Translations under genes and position numbers: made by a program | The notes under the pieces: generated by a model | What the model saw: only the letters and a program-made list of their open reading frames with translations | Databases searched by the model: none | What the model was told of the DNA's origin: nothing | In this document: positions 1 through 9,611 of the stretch, one piece after another | How the letters are laid out: every line of letters begins with the position of its first letter | Position numbering within the stretch: the stretch's first letter is position 1 | NCBI GenBank assembly: GCA_013816805.1 | Contig: JACDDS010000003.1 | Span: 198,582-262,581 of the forward strand | Direction: 5' to 3' | Length of the DNA: 64,000 bases | Source: Chitinophagales bacterium | GTDB taxonomy: Bacteria > Bacteroidota > Bacteroidia > Chitinophagales > UBA10324

Positions 1-1104
1 CGGAAGCAGTTTAGCAGCATTCTCTTTATTTGAATATAGTTTTCCCAAAACCAATTTCCTGTTTTCAATTTCATTTTCACCAAAGGACTCGTTCATTAAC
101 TCCATCACTGTTTTACGCATATCATCTGCTGTATCCCGAATGGTGCACAATTGCTCTAAGCCTGTGTTCTCCACCATAGGTGAATTAGCAACCACAAACC
201 GTCCGTTAAACAATGCATTCAGTAATTTCAATTTGGTACCTGTATTTTGAAAGGTTGGAAGCAGGTTAATGTGTGCCCTTCGTATTAATCGCATCATTTC
301 CACTTCCCCGGGGTTAATGCGCAATTCTATATTGCGATTTTTCTTCACCGCATCTACCAGCATGTTCGAAGGATCGGAGCCGGCAATGATGAGCTTCAGG
401 TCCGTATTTAAAAAAACTTTCGATACTAAAAAAATAGCAGCCTGGTTATTTTCAACTACCGAAAGATTTCCATGATACAGAATGTAATCGCCTTTACCGG
501 TTATGGATATCACTTCCTCGTTAGGATGAAAAGCAGGGAGATAAGTTACGTTATGGTATCTCTGATCTAAATAATCATAATCATTCCTGGATATCGGAAG
601 CAGGTGATCTGCCTTTAATAGAATTTTTTCAAAATTTTTCAGCTTGATCGATTCTGTAAAAAAATAAAAGCGACGAAACATTCCGCTCTCATTTTTTCCG
701 AGATGGCGGTAATAGTCCCACTCTACATTGTGCATGCGTACTGCTTTCACCCGGTCTTTCAGCGATTCGTTATCCAGGTAATAACAGGTGTGCAATCCTT
801 CAAAAAGAATGGGGTATACATCGAGCTCCAGGTTCTTTAATAGCTGGTCACTTTTCCTGGTCTTTACAATATATGGTTTCGGGGATGTGAAATCCCGAAG
901 GCTGTGTTCCCGCTTGTAATAGCAAACGGATTCACAAAGCTGATCGAGCACCTCCGACTCTTTGCGACCATATTCAAAGCAATGAAGATGAATTTTTACT
1001 CCGTAATCGTGAAGTGCTTTTATTTTATAAAAAACATCCATTACACCTCCATAGTCGGGTGGATAAGGGACGTTGAAGGATATAATGTGAAGATGATAGC
1101 TCAT
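1..1104 (-). CDS. Glycosyltransferase, GT4/GT1-like (3' end cut by window edge)
   Basis: Reading the minus strand from the ATG at 1104 gives an open frame of 368 codons with no stop before the window edge, so the C-terminus is missing. The protein starts MSYHLHIISFNVPYPPDYGG, a typical N-terminal Rossmann strand and glycine loop of GT-B glycosyltransferases. It continues with a segment around YILYHGNLS and LIIAGSDPS, which match the second Rossmann domain, and a later stretch (KLKLLNALFNGRFVVANSPM) that resembles the nucleotide-sugar binding end of GT4 enzymes. Its start overlaps the stop of the upstream glycosyltransferase by ATGA, so the two are probably translationally coupled. The role is presumably transfer of a sugar onto a cell-surface glycan at the cytoplasmic face of the membrane; donor and acceptor cannot be read from the sequence. 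Confidence 0.85.
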   Translation of the reverse strand, partial: MSYHLHIISFNVPYPPDYGGVMDVFYKIKALHDYGVKIHLHCFEYGRKESEVLDQLCESVCYYKREHSLRDFTSPKPYIVKTRKSDQLLKNLELDVYPILFEGLHTCYYLDNESLKDRVKAVRMHNVEWDYYRHLGKNESGMFRRFYFFTESIKLKNFEKILLKADHLLPISRNDYDYLDQRYHNVTYLPAFHPNEEVISITGKGDYILYHGNLSVVENNQAAIFLVSKVFLNTDLKLIIAGSDPSNMLVDAVKKNRNIELRINPGEVEMMRLIRRAHINLLPTFQNTGTKLKLLNALFNGRFVVANSPMVENTGLEQLCTIRDTADDMRKTVMELMNESFGENEIENRKLVLGKLYSNKENAAKLLP

Positions 1105-2228
1105 TTAAGATTTCTGTAGAAAGAAACAAGCTTCACTTCTTCTTTCTGCCAGTTCCATTCAGCACTTGCCCGGATGCAATTTTCACGCAGACGAAAATAA
1201 TACTCTTTGTCGTTGATAAGACGATTCAGTGCGTTAACAATTGTTAATGTTTCGAGGTTATCGATTAACACTGCTACTTTAAACTGAGCATTCAAAGCTT
1301 CATATTCCGGGTAATTCATTGAGATCTGCGGCACCTGTGCGTGCACGTAATCGAAAAACTTATTAGCAAGGGAAAGATAGTAGCTCATTCCCAAATTCTC
1401 AAGTAAGTTTAACCCGATAAAGCTTTGTTTGGTTAGTTCCCTCAATTCACCGGGCTTCTTCATTCCCAGGAATGTTACTTTGTTGTGTAGTTTTTCTTTT
1501 TTTACAAGTTCGCGTAATGAATCAGACAAATCACCTTCGCCGGAAATTTTTAAGTTGAGAGGAATATCTTTTAATGCTATGATTAATTGTTCTAATCCGC
1601 GACCTAGATTGAGTGCCCCCTGGTAAAAAATAAATTTGTCACCATCAAAAGATTTACTCTCTGCGATAGAAAATATTTCGCTTGTATTTAATTTCGGTTC
1701 TTTTATTTCAAGCAAAGGAACATTCCGTATTACGCCGAAATCTCTGCCGTATTTGTTTTTAAAATAAGTGGCGATGCCAAAGCTTACGGTATAGCAATTA
1801 TGTATTCGTTTTACGGCATATCTTTCAATAAGCAACCATATCTTTTTTATTAGCGGGCGGTTAATCACTTCAGGAACTTCCGGAAACAGTTCGTGGGCAT
1901 CATAAACACACTTTGCCTCTTTTATTTTAGAAATTATATAGCAGGGAATAATGGTATCCAGGTCTATTCCGCAGATAATATCGGCCTTTTGAAACAACAG
2001 GAAGATAAGAAGCCGGATGTTGTACTCAATATAAAAAAGCTTTCCCCTGTTAAATGCAAGCTGCAACCTCTTTTGAGTAAACGTTTTTTTTTCAAGGGAA
2101 ACACTGGACTTTAATTTCCTTCCCGTTAAAAGAACATCATATCCTGATGCAGAAAGTGAGGTGCAGATGCGCTGCATACGCTGGTCATAAACAAGATCAT
2201 TGATAACGGTAAAGATGATGCGTGGCAC
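1101..2228 (-). CDS. Glycosyltransferase family 4-like protein
   Basis: This is a 375-residue GT-B type glycosyltransferase. The N-terminal domain opens with RIIFTVINDLVYDQRMQRI. A DAHELFPEVPE segment (about residues 115-125), frequent in GT4 enzymes of surface polysaccharide pathways, sits near the domain junction. The C-terminal domain shows FIFYQGALNLGRGLEQLI, LKISGEGDL and the NKFFDYVHAQVPQI stretch that corresponds to the donor-binding helix. There is no signal peptide, so it acts at the cytoplasmic side. It is followed by a second glycosyltransferase with a 4-bp ATGA overlap, which indicates one polycistronic unit for a glycan. Only about 30 bp separate its start from the end of the barrel gene at 2258-3928, so transcription may come from further upstream. 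Sugar specificity is unknown. Confidence 0.88.
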   Translation of the reverse strand: MPRIIFTVINDLVYDQRMQRICTSLSASGYDVLLTGRKLKSSVSLEKKTFTQKRLQLAFNRGKLFYIEYNIRLLIFLLFQKADIICGIDLDTIIPCYIISKIKEAKCVYDAHELFPEVPEVINRPLIKKIWLLIERYAVKRIHNCYTVSFGIATYFKNKYGRDFGVIRNVPLLEIKEPKLNTSEIFSIAESKSFDGDKFIFYQGALNLGRGLEQLIIALKDIPLNLKISGEGDLSDSLRELVKKEKLHNKVTFLGMKKPGELRELTKQSFIGLNLLENLGMSYYLSLANKFFDYVHAQVPQISMNYPEYEALNAQFKVAVLIDNLETLTIVNALNRLINDKEYYFRLRENCIRASAEWNWQKEEVKLVSFYRNLK

Positions 2229-2257
2229 AAGGTGGTTTAATTAAGCATTCGGTACCA

Positions 2258-3928
2258 TTAAAATTTTAAGTTCACGCCGGCCATTGCCTGGAATTTATAG
2301 GTAGGATAGTTATAATAAAGATCTACAGTCGAGGAGGTAATATTGTTGAGCGCAATCCAGAACCCAACGTTATTCTTGTAATTATAAGTTACGGAAAGGT
2401 TTGCATCAAACCGGCCTTTCAGTTGTAAGGTATCTCTTGGCTCGGGCACAATGGTGTATGTTCCCGTATGACCGAATATGGAAATGGTTGCGAAAATTTT
2501 ATTCTGCAAATTATATTCTGTTGAAAAGGATAGCTGCGACTTTGGAATACCCCACGGCTGGTCATTAAAATCGAGGTCATAAGAATTCGCATCCCCGCTT
2601 AATAAAAAATTGATGTGCTCCGATTCCCGGAAGCCCAGTTCAGCGTGTACATTAATCACTTTAGACTGGTAATAATAGCTGATACGGTAAGTGGTAGGCG
2701 ATCCTGCATCGGGTAAAAAGAAGGGATCATTAGTTTTGGTCTGATAGCTCGCCTTAATGTTATAGGAAAGGTTATTGCCGTAGCTTCCTTTTAAGCCAAT
2801 AAAAGGAGCATTGAATTTTGAATCAGCAACAGAAGCAGCTCCTATAAAAGGGTTGATATGCCTGATCGATTCAATGGTATTTAACATTCTTCCGCCTTTC
2901 CAGCCTGCGTAAGGGATCAGGTAATCACCAATCAGCTTGTATTCGCCCTCTAAATATGGAAAGGGAGTGAAAGTATTATTGAAAAATGTGAGATTGATTC
3001 CCGCAGTAATTTTTCCTTTTGTATGATTTAGCTGATAATACGGAATGACAGAAAAATAATTCAGATCGGTATCTGATGTGCTCCTGAATTTTTCTTTCTC
3101 AAAATCAAATTTCACATTGGCACTGTGAATGGTGAGAATTTTTTTATGAAGATCTGTTCCAAAGTGAAAGTAGTTTTCATTACTGGCAGGGATGGAAGAG
3201 AGTGCAGCAGCTTTTTCGAGATAATGGAAATCAAAATCGAAATGATAATCAAAAAGCTGCTTATTACTTTGTGTGTTTTGAAATTGTAAAGCAACACCGA
3301 TATTCTGAAAACGCTGCTTCAGAAAATCTTTTGAGAGTTGAGAAGAACTGTCGCCCTGCTTTATTCCATAAAAATGATATACATCACGGTCATATGTTAG
3401 CTTGCCTCCCAATGATGTGCCTGCAAAATAGGTGGTTGCTTTTGCTGCAGCGGCATTACTGTTGAAATTCTGAAAATCAAGCTTGCCGTTAGAAGAAAGA
3501 TGGTGAAAATTAAAGCCAAAATTATATTTGTCAGATCGGCCGTTATTGAGATATAGGTCTATTAAAGGTGTAAACTGGGTTCCAAACCCTGCCTTGAGCA
3601 AATTATGCAATAGAGTCTCTGATTCAGGCGCAGGCATTGAAAGAGCCCGTATCTCTGCAGGGGCGAAAGGAACGGCAATCAGGTGCGCATTCACACTGTA
3701 ATTTAAAGGAACAATAGCGGTATCCACCTTTGCAGGAGCGGCTTCAAGATTAATTTTCTGTGCATCGGCAAGCAATGGCTGATAGGGTTTAACAATATCA
3801 ATCTCTTCCGATTTTATATTGGCCTGTGCAATAGCCCTGAATGAAATAAATGGAGAAAGTAAAGAAAGCAAAAAAACTACAGTGAAAAGAGAATCGGATT
3901 TGGAGGCTTTAAAGCGAAAGTGATACAT
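2258..3928 (-). CDS. Outer-membrane beta-barrel protein, TonB-receptor-like without plug
   Basis: The 556-residue product begins with a signal sequence (hydrophobic stretch around residues 15-30 ending in AIAQ). A short periplasmic segment follows, containing EEIDIVKPYQPLLADAQKI. The rest is rich in alternating aromatic/polar strands such as NFGFNFHHLSSNG, FDYHFDFDFHYLE and VTYNYKNNVGFWIALNNIT, and it ends in a terminal aromatic residue (VNLKF), as barrel proteins inserted by BamA do. No TonB box or plug domain is visible, so it is not a normal TonB-dependent receptor, although its barrel resembles that class. It lies 36 bp downstream of a 1055-residue TPR protein on the same strand and is very likely co-transcribed with it. 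I infer a structural or assembly role in the outer membrane; the substrate is unknown. Confidence 0.75.
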   Translation of the reverse strand: MYHFRFKASKSDSLFTVVFLLSLLSPFISFRAIAQANIKSEEIDIVKPYQPLLADAQKINLEAAPAKVDTAIVPLNYSVNAHLIAVPFAPAEIRALSMPAPESETLLHNLLKAGFGTQFTPLIDLYLNNGRSDKYNFGFNFHHLSSNGKLDFQNFNSNAAAAKATTYFAGTSLGGKLTYDRDVYHFYGIKQGDSSSQLSKDFLKQRFQNIGVALQFQNTQSNKQLFDYHFDFDFHYLEKAAALSSIPASNENYFHFGTDLHKKILTIHSANVKFDFEKEKFRSTSDTDLNYFSVIPYYQLNHTKGKITAGINLTFFNNTFTPFPYLEGEYKLIGDYLIPYAGWKGGRMLNTIESIRHINPFIGAASVADSKFNAPFIGLKGSYGNNLSYNIKASYQTKTNDPFFLPDAGSPTTYRISYYYQSKVINVHAELGFRESEHINFLLSGDANSYDLDFNDQPWGIPKSQLSFSTEYNLQNKIFATISIFGHTGTYTIVPEPRDTLQLKGRFDANLSVTYNYKNNVGFWIALNNITSSTVDLYYNYPTYKFQAMAGVNLKF

Positions 3929-3964
3929 TTTGGCTTTTGTTTTTCTTACTTATCTGACACTCAA

Positions 3965-6900
3965 TTATTTTTTCCTGACAATTTTTGAAAGAGAATCAGC
4001 GTCTGTTTCATTTGAAGCGTCATCGGATTTTAATTTAGACTGACCGGATTCCTTTTGCAGTACCTTATCGAGATGATCTTTCGCAGTTGGAATAATATCA
4101 TCACTTCCTTTATAATTATCTATAATGCTTTGAAGTGTTGATTTGGCCTGGAAATAATCATTTTGCACTTCGAAGATATCGGCAATAAGAAGATAGGATT
4201 TTGCAATCCAGTAATCTGAACTGGGAGACTTTTTAATTACCGTATAACACTGTTCGTTGGCCTGCTTATAATTGTTCTGCTTAAAATAAATCAGTGCTAT
4301 CTGGTAACTGGATTCGGCGCCTATAACACTTTTTATTTTGGATGATTTTAAAAATTCATTGTAAGCGGTGTTTAAGTCCTCCCGCGCAAGAGCGGTTTTT
4401 CCGAGGTAATAATGAGCCTCCAGCTCATCAGCAGTGCTTGCATTATTAATTTGCAGAATCAGGTTCGCTGCATTTTCAGCATCTGAATAATTGTTCAGGA
4501 AATAAGCACTGTACATCATACCCTTGTATGCTTCCAGAGCATCACTTTTATAATCGGCCTGCCCGCTTAATATTTTATAGTAATTATAGCTTTTTGTATA
4601 ATCTTTCTTATTATTATAATTCATGCGGGCTGCTTTTAGCAATGCCTTTTCGGAGAAGCGGCCCTGCGGCTGATCTGCCACGAATTCATAATCGCTTATT
4701 GCCTGGTCCATTTGATTTTGCTGATAAAGGCATTCTCCCCTGTAGAAATGCGCGGATAAGGCAAAGGCTCCATTGGGAAATGACTTTAGGTAATCAGAAA
4801 ACTCTTTTACGGATCCATTGCAGTCACCTTTGCTGAACTTTGTTTCTGCCGCAAGATAGGAGACAGAGTCCTGTGAGGCATTGGATACTTTGGCATTTGG
4901 AATATTTTTTAAAAACTCCACGTAACCTGTAGCATTCCCTTCGTCTATAAACACCTCCTTTATTCCATTTAGCGCTTCAGCACTCTCCGGCGAATTGGGT
5001 GCATGGCTTACCACCCATTTATACTCATCCAGTGATTTGGTATTATCATTTAAGTTAAAATAAATTAACCCCATTTTTACGTGTGCTTTTCTGGCGTAGC
5101 TGCTACTGGGATAGCTGGTAATAATCTGACTATATACACTTGCTGCATTCTGGTAAGAAGGAACAGATAAATAAGTTGTCCCCAGCTCATAGAGAGCATC
5201 ATCAAGATAAATAGAGGATGAATATCCGCTTGTAATTTGCTTTAAAGCAGCAATTTTATCTGTGGCATTCCCTTCAACCCCAAAAATTATAGCTCTCTGG
5301 TACAATGCATAATCAGTACCGGGATATTTTAGATCCATTACTTTCTGGTATCCTGATTTTGCTGCTGAATAATTCCTGAGAACAAAATTACAATCAGCTG
5401 CCCTGAGCAAAGCATCCGCAACCATTTTATTGTCGTCGTTCTTTGATGCAGCAAGTGCAGTGCTCACTTTATTAAAATAGGTTATTGCGTCGCCGTATTG
5501 CTGCAATTTTAAGAACGAATAGCCCAGTGTATAATCAGCATTAATTAAAGAAACATTTTCAGGAAGTGAGGATTTAAGTTTGGCTACTTCAAGAAATTGT
5601 AAATGATGCTTAACCGCATCATCATACTTTTTTAAGTTGTAGAAGGATTCTCCCTTCCAGAAATAAGAAGCCCCCTGGATACCAGCGTCCGCGGGATTCT
5701 TCAATGATTCGTCAAACAGGCTGATAGCTCCATCGTAATCACCCTGATTAAATAATTCGGTGCCTCGTGAAAAGGCTATTTTCTGATACGCTTCGCGGAT
5801 ACTGGGTGTCTTATTCGAGACGCTTCTTATCACTCCTAAAGCATCGCGATAATTGCTGGTGTTTAATAGTTCGATACTTAAATGTTCTTTAGCTTCTTCT
5901 ACAAAATCAGATTTAGGATATTGAGCAATGAAATCCTGCAATGATTTCAGTGCTGCATCATGGTAATTCAACTCAGAAGAAAGCTTGGCATATTGAAAGA
6001 ATGAATTTTGCTTCACAAAAGGATCGAATTTCATTTTTGATGCATCGCCAAAAGCCAGCCTTGCATCAGACTTCTGATTGGTTTTCAGATAGCAGTCACC
6101 TAATAGGTATAATGCATTTTGACCAAGGGAATCATTCAGGACATTTAATTGCTTGAAGCTGTTAATAGCATCTGTATAATCTTTTGTTTTATACTGGCAG
6201 AATCCAATCTCATATATGTCTGCTTTTTCCAGCTTTTGAGTGCCACTAAAATATGCATTGAAATAGGGTAACGCTTTATCATACTCGCCCTTTCTGAAAT
6301 ACGCCTTGCCGATTAACTGCTGCATTTCCAGATAATAGGGCAAATTCTCATCTGGCTTCAGTGAAGAAATGTAGTTGATCACTTCATCGTACTTACCCTG
6401 GAGAAAGTCAATATTAGCGATGTAGTACTGAACAAAATTTCCATATAGCTGAGATCCTTCAACCAGCTTAAATGACTTTAAAGCATCAGCAAAATTTCCT
6501 TCCCTGTAGGTGATGTATCCGTAATAGTAGTTTGCCGGATAGTAATATTGGTTATTTACATCTTTGATAAGAGCGAAATACGGCTTGGCATTTTTAAATT
6601 GTTTTTTGAAAAAATAACTATAGCCAAATTGAAAGTTGAATGTATTTCTCTCCTCAGCACTTAAATCATTTGGATCTACCTTTTTATACCAGGGTAATGC
6701 TTTATCATATTTCTTTTGATTGAAATAAATATCTCCCAGCTGAAAATAAGCAAGGCGCGTGGTAGGATTCTCTTCAAAATCTTCAGTGAGACTGGTAAAT
6801 AATAGCTCAGCATCGGGGCGTTTTAACATTTTACTGCTGTAGGCATCGTAGTAACGTGCATTGATCATTAACAGATGATCAGCAGGTTCATTTCCTGAAT

Positions 6901-7132
6901 TGATTTCGTAAATGCTTTCCCTGAACTTTGATTGTGCAGCCCCGTATTTCTGCTGTTGAAATAATTCTAGTCCCTTTTTATAAGCTATATCAGGATCGGT
7001 ATATAGTGAAGTAGCCTGAGAAAAGAGTCGGAAATTTAAAAGCAATAAGATCCAAAAGCAGGAAGTCTTTTTATATAGTATTCTTTTTTCGAAGCTCAAT
7101 CCTTTTAAAATTTTAAAGTGAATTACTATCAA
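3965..7132 (-). CDS. Large periplasmic tetratricopeptide-repeat protein
   Basis: This 1055-residue protein carries an N-terminal signal sequence (hydrophobic FWILLLLNFRLFSQ, cleavage probably after SQ near residue 39). Degenerate TPR and Sel1-like helical pairs then fill nearly the whole length. Repeats can be seen in motifs such as AYKKGLELFQQQKYGAAQSKF, AYFQLGDIYFNQKKYDKALPW, GKAYFRKGEYDKALPYFNAYF and LGYSFLKLQQYGDAITYF. The C-terminus is a charged tail (DDASNETDADSLSKIVRKK). No catalytic motif is present. The protein is probably periplasmic and scaffolds protein-protein contacts. The next gene downstream encodes a plug-less barrel, suggesting that this TPR solenoid docks onto that outer-membrane partner. 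A function in envelope assembly or secretion is inference only. Confidence 0.85.
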   Translation of the reverse strand: MIVIHFKILKGLSFEKRILYKKTSCFWILLLLNFRLFSQATSLYTDPDIAYKKGLELFQQQKYGAAQSKFRESIYEINSGNEPADHLLMINARYYDAYSSKMLKRPDAELLFTSLTEDFEENPTTRLAYFQLGDIYFNQKKYDKALPWYKKVDPNDLSAEERNTFNFQFGYSYFFKKQFKNAKPYFALIKDVNNQYYYPANYYYGYITYREGNFADALKSFKLVEGSQLYGNFVQYYIANIDFLQGKYDEVINYISSLKPDENLPYYLEMQQLIGKAYFRKGEYDKALPYFNAYFSGTQKLEKADIYEIGFCQYKTKDYTDAINSFKQLNVLNDSLGQNALYLLGDCYLKTNQKSDARLAFGDASKMKFDPFVKQNSFFQYAKLSSELNYHDAALKSLQDFIAQYPKSDFVEEAKEHLSIELLNTSNYRDALGVIRSVSNKTPSIREAYQKIAFSRGTELFNQGDYDGAISLFDESLKNPADAGIQGASYFWKGESFYNLKKYDDAVKHHLQFLEVAKLKSSLPENVSLINADYTLGYSFLKLQQYGDAITYFNKVSTALAASKNDDNKMVADALLRAADCNFVLRNYSAAKSGYQKVMDLKYPGTDYALYQRAIIFGVEGNATDKIAALKQITSGYSSSIYLDDALYELGTTYLSVPSYQNAASVYSQIITSYPSSSYARKAHVKMGLIYFNLNDNTKSLDEYKWVVSHAPNSPESAEALNGIKEVFIDEGNATGYVEFLKNIPNAKVSNASQDSVSYLAAETKFSKGDCNGSVKEFSDYLKSFPNGAFALSAHFYRGECLYQQNQMDQAISDYEFVADQPQGRFSEKALLKAARMNYNNKKDYTKSYNYYKILSGQADYKSDALEAYKGMMYSAYFLNNYSDAENAANLILQINNASTADELEAHYYLGKTALAREDLNTAYNEFLKSSKIKSVIGAESSYQIALIYFKQNNYKQANEQCYTVIKKSPSSDYWIAKSYLLIADIFEVQNDYFQAKSTLQSIIDNYKGSDDIIPTAKDHLDKVLQKESGQSKLKSDDASNETDADSLSKIVRKK

Positions 7133-7235
7133 CTACTATGCTCAAAACTTATGCTTAAAATAATTGAACATTTCTCTTAAGGAACCAGCTAATAGCTGAA
7201 TAATTAAAGTAATTCTACGCCAGGGCTTTTCAATT

Positions 7236-9521
7236 TTAGAAGCTAAACGTTAAACCTATGCTCGGTAGTATGGGTAATTGATTGACGCGTATGTAGCGTA
7301 TCCTGTCGAAATAAAAAATATTTTCACGGTCAAATACGTTGATGATGCTCACATTGGCTTCAAGAGTCGAATTCTCGGAAATTTGCCAGTGTTTTTTTGC
7401 TGCAATATCCATACGGAAATATGAAGGCAGACGGCCGGTATTCAGGCTATCATCGTACAGGATACCTAAGGTTCCGTTTTGAGTGATATAAGATGTGTTA
7501 ATGCCATTCAGAAAATTTACATTTTCATAAAAGCCCTGGGTTTTTGTAAAAGGGAAACCAGAGCCATAATTAAACCGCGCATCAATTTCCCAACTGTTTG
7601 CCTTCCCCCATGTGTACGAGGCAACCACATTTATATTATGACGGCGATCGTAGTGAGTAGGATAAATCTGCGTACCGTTATTATGCCGTACAAAGCCGAG
7701 GGAGTAGGCTATCCACAAGTAATAATGGCTGTAATTATATTTTGCGAGAAAGTCTACTCCGTATGCTTTTCCTGTTTCAACTTGGTAGTCCGGATCTGTA
7801 GGCAATAACTTATTCCTGTTCAATTCAATCAGTTCCCCGAAGTATTTATAATAAGGCTCCACGGTCAATTCGAGGTTTTTATTTATATCCACTTCCGCTC
7901 CCAGCACAGATTGATAAGCCCTCTGCAAGTTGGTATTTACAGGTTGACCGTTAATGTCTTTTAATGTCTGATCCGGCCCTGAGAGAAATCCTGTAAAGAG
8001 ATTCACTATATCCTGATCAGACTTAGTGCTGATGAGATTTTGCGAATAAATTCCGGCAGCTGCCTTTAAACGGAATGACTCGGAGAAGCTATATTTTATC
8101 GACAGGCGCGGCTCCGGTGAAAAGGCAGGAAGTGAGGCATAATACTGCAAACGTATACTAGGTTCTATTACGAGGCGATCGCGGATAACCTGGCGATATA
8201 AAAAATAACCGGATAGCTCTGTAGTATTTTGATGGTCTCCTACATTTAAGTTGAGAACGGTATTATACAAATTGAAATCTGTGCTGATTCCGCCTATATC
8301 GAAACCATATTTTATTTCTCCATGAGAAATGAAATAGGTGAAATCTGTGTTCAGATCAAATCCATTAATGTTACTGGTCCTTGGTTTTCCATCTGCTTCT
8401 TTGAGGGAAATCTTATAATTTGAATAGGAAAGGGTTCCTCCTATCAGCACCTTGGAACTCCCCGGTACAACTACGAATTTAGCCCCGAACCCGAATGAGT
8501 TCCAATTGAATTTCGAAATGTGCTGGTAGTTCACATTATCCCTGTAGTTGAATCCAAAAAGGGAGAGCTTGCTGCCGTTTGCCCCGTTGAAGGATATCTT
8601 TCCATACAAATCGGTGAAGCTGTAGGGTAAGCCGCTTGAATCGATATAACTGTAAAGTGCCTTTGAAGTTTGATCGAGGTAAGAAGTTTTTCCCGTGAAC
8701 AAATAGGAAATACTTGAGCCATTCTCTTTTTGTTTTGAGAGAGGACCTTCCAGAATGAGTTTACCTAAAAATGGACTTGCTCCAATAATACCCGCAAAGC
8801 GTTTTTTATTTCCATCACGTGTAGTAACATCAATAACCGCCGAAAGCCGGTCACCATATTCGCCGCTGAAGCCACCTGTAAAAACATTTACACTGCGAAT
8901 TATATCGGTCTCAAACACAGAAAATAAGCCGATGGAGTGGAATGGATTATAAATAGTCATGCCATCGAGCAGCACTTTATTCTGAATCGGCGTACCTCCG
9001 CGGATGTATAATTCACCTCCCTGATCTCCTGTGGAAATAACTCCCGGAAGCACCTGCAGGTACTGAGCAAGGTCCGCCGAACCGCCAATGGAAGGGATGC
9101 GATAGATATCCTTAGTAGAAATTTTTGTCATGGAAACCTGGGTCTCGGTCTTCTTCTCTTCGCGCCGTGCAGTGATATCAATATTCGTCAGCTCTATTGT
9201 GAGTTTTTTAAGGAAAATTTTTTCATTTATAATTTGATTGCTTTTTAGGGTCAATGTAATTTGTACAGTATCGTAGCCTATTTGACTGCAGAAAAGGGTA
9301 TAATCGCCAGGAGGAACACTTGAAATATTATAGATACCGTCTTCATTCGTTTGAGCCCCAAGCGTAGTGCCTTTTAACACTACATTCGTATAGATTACCG
9401 GTTCGCCGTTGCCTTTATCATACACTACACCTCTGATGATGCCGCTAGGCGCCTGCGCGTGAGTGGTAACTGAAAACAATGCTACAAAAATCATCAGGGT
9501 AAAAATTTTTCCGGGTTGCAT
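7236..9521 (-). CDS. TonB-dependent receptor with carboxypeptidase-regulatory-like N-domain
   Basis: The 761-residue protein has a signal peptide (MQPGKIFTLMIFVALFSVTT, cleavage near HAQA). A CarboxypepD_reg-like beta-sandwich follows at about residues 28-110 (IIRGVVYDKGNGEPVIYTNV, TNEDGIYNISSVPPGDYTL). Next comes a plug domain at about 115-235 with ELYIRGGTPIQNKVLLDGM and GFSGEYGDRLSAVIDVTT, then a C-terminal barrel ending in the aromatic IGLTFSF. This is the classic layout of Bacteroidota outer-membrane receptors that import ligands using TonB-ExbBD energy. It has no SusD partner next to it, so it is not an obvious PUL pair, and the ligand cannot be predicted. It stands about 100 bp upstream of the TPR/barrel pair on the same strand and may or may not share its transcript. 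Confidence 0.9.
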   Translation of the reverse strand: MQPGKIFTLMIFVALFSVTTHAQAPSGIIRGVVYDKGNGEPVIYTNVVLKGTTLGAQTNEDGIYNISSVPPGDYTLFCSQIGYDTVQITLTLKSNQIINEKIFLKKLTIELTNIDITARREEKKTETQVSMTKISTKDIYRIPSIGGSADLAQYLQVLPGVISTGDQGGELYIRGGTPIQNKVLLDGMTIYNPFHSIGLFSVFETDIIRSVNVFTGGFSGEYGDRLSAVIDVTTRDGNKKRFAGIIGASPFLGKLILEGPLSKQKENGSSISYLFTGKTSYLDQTSKALYSYIDSSGLPYSFTDLYGKISFNGANGSKLSLFGFNYRDNVNYQHISKFNWNSFGFGAKFVVVPGSSKVLIGGTLSYSNYKISLKEADGKPRTSNINGFDLNTDFTYFISHGEIKYGFDIGGISTDFNLYNTVLNLNVGDHQNTTELSGYFLYRQVIRDRLVIEPSIRLQYYASLPAFSPEPRLSIKYSFSESFRLKAAAGIYSQNLISTKSDQDIVNLFTGFLSGPDQTLKDINGQPVNTNLQRAYQSVLGAEVDINKNLELTVEPYYKYFGELIELNRNKLLPTDPDYQVETGKAYGVDFLAKYNYSHYYLWIAYSLGFVRHNNGTQIYPTHYDRRHNINVVASYTWGKANSWEIDARFNYGSGFPFTKTQGFYENVNFLNGINTSYITQNGTLGILYDDSLNTGRLPSYFRMDIAAKKHWQISENSTLEANVSIINVFDRENIFYFDRIRYIRVNQLPILPSIGLTFSF

Positions 9522-9611
9522 TTATAGAGTTGATAGGGTATGGAAAATAACTGATTAAGCTATATTGTTTGAATCAAAAAATCGGTTCCTGAATATTTGC
9601 TGTATACTTAT

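Noticed and set aside
4528-4836. 102-residue plus-strand frame inside the TPR gene
   Set aside because: It lies entirely within the large TPR reading frame on the other strand; composition is rich in Pro/His/Arg as expected for a shadow frame.
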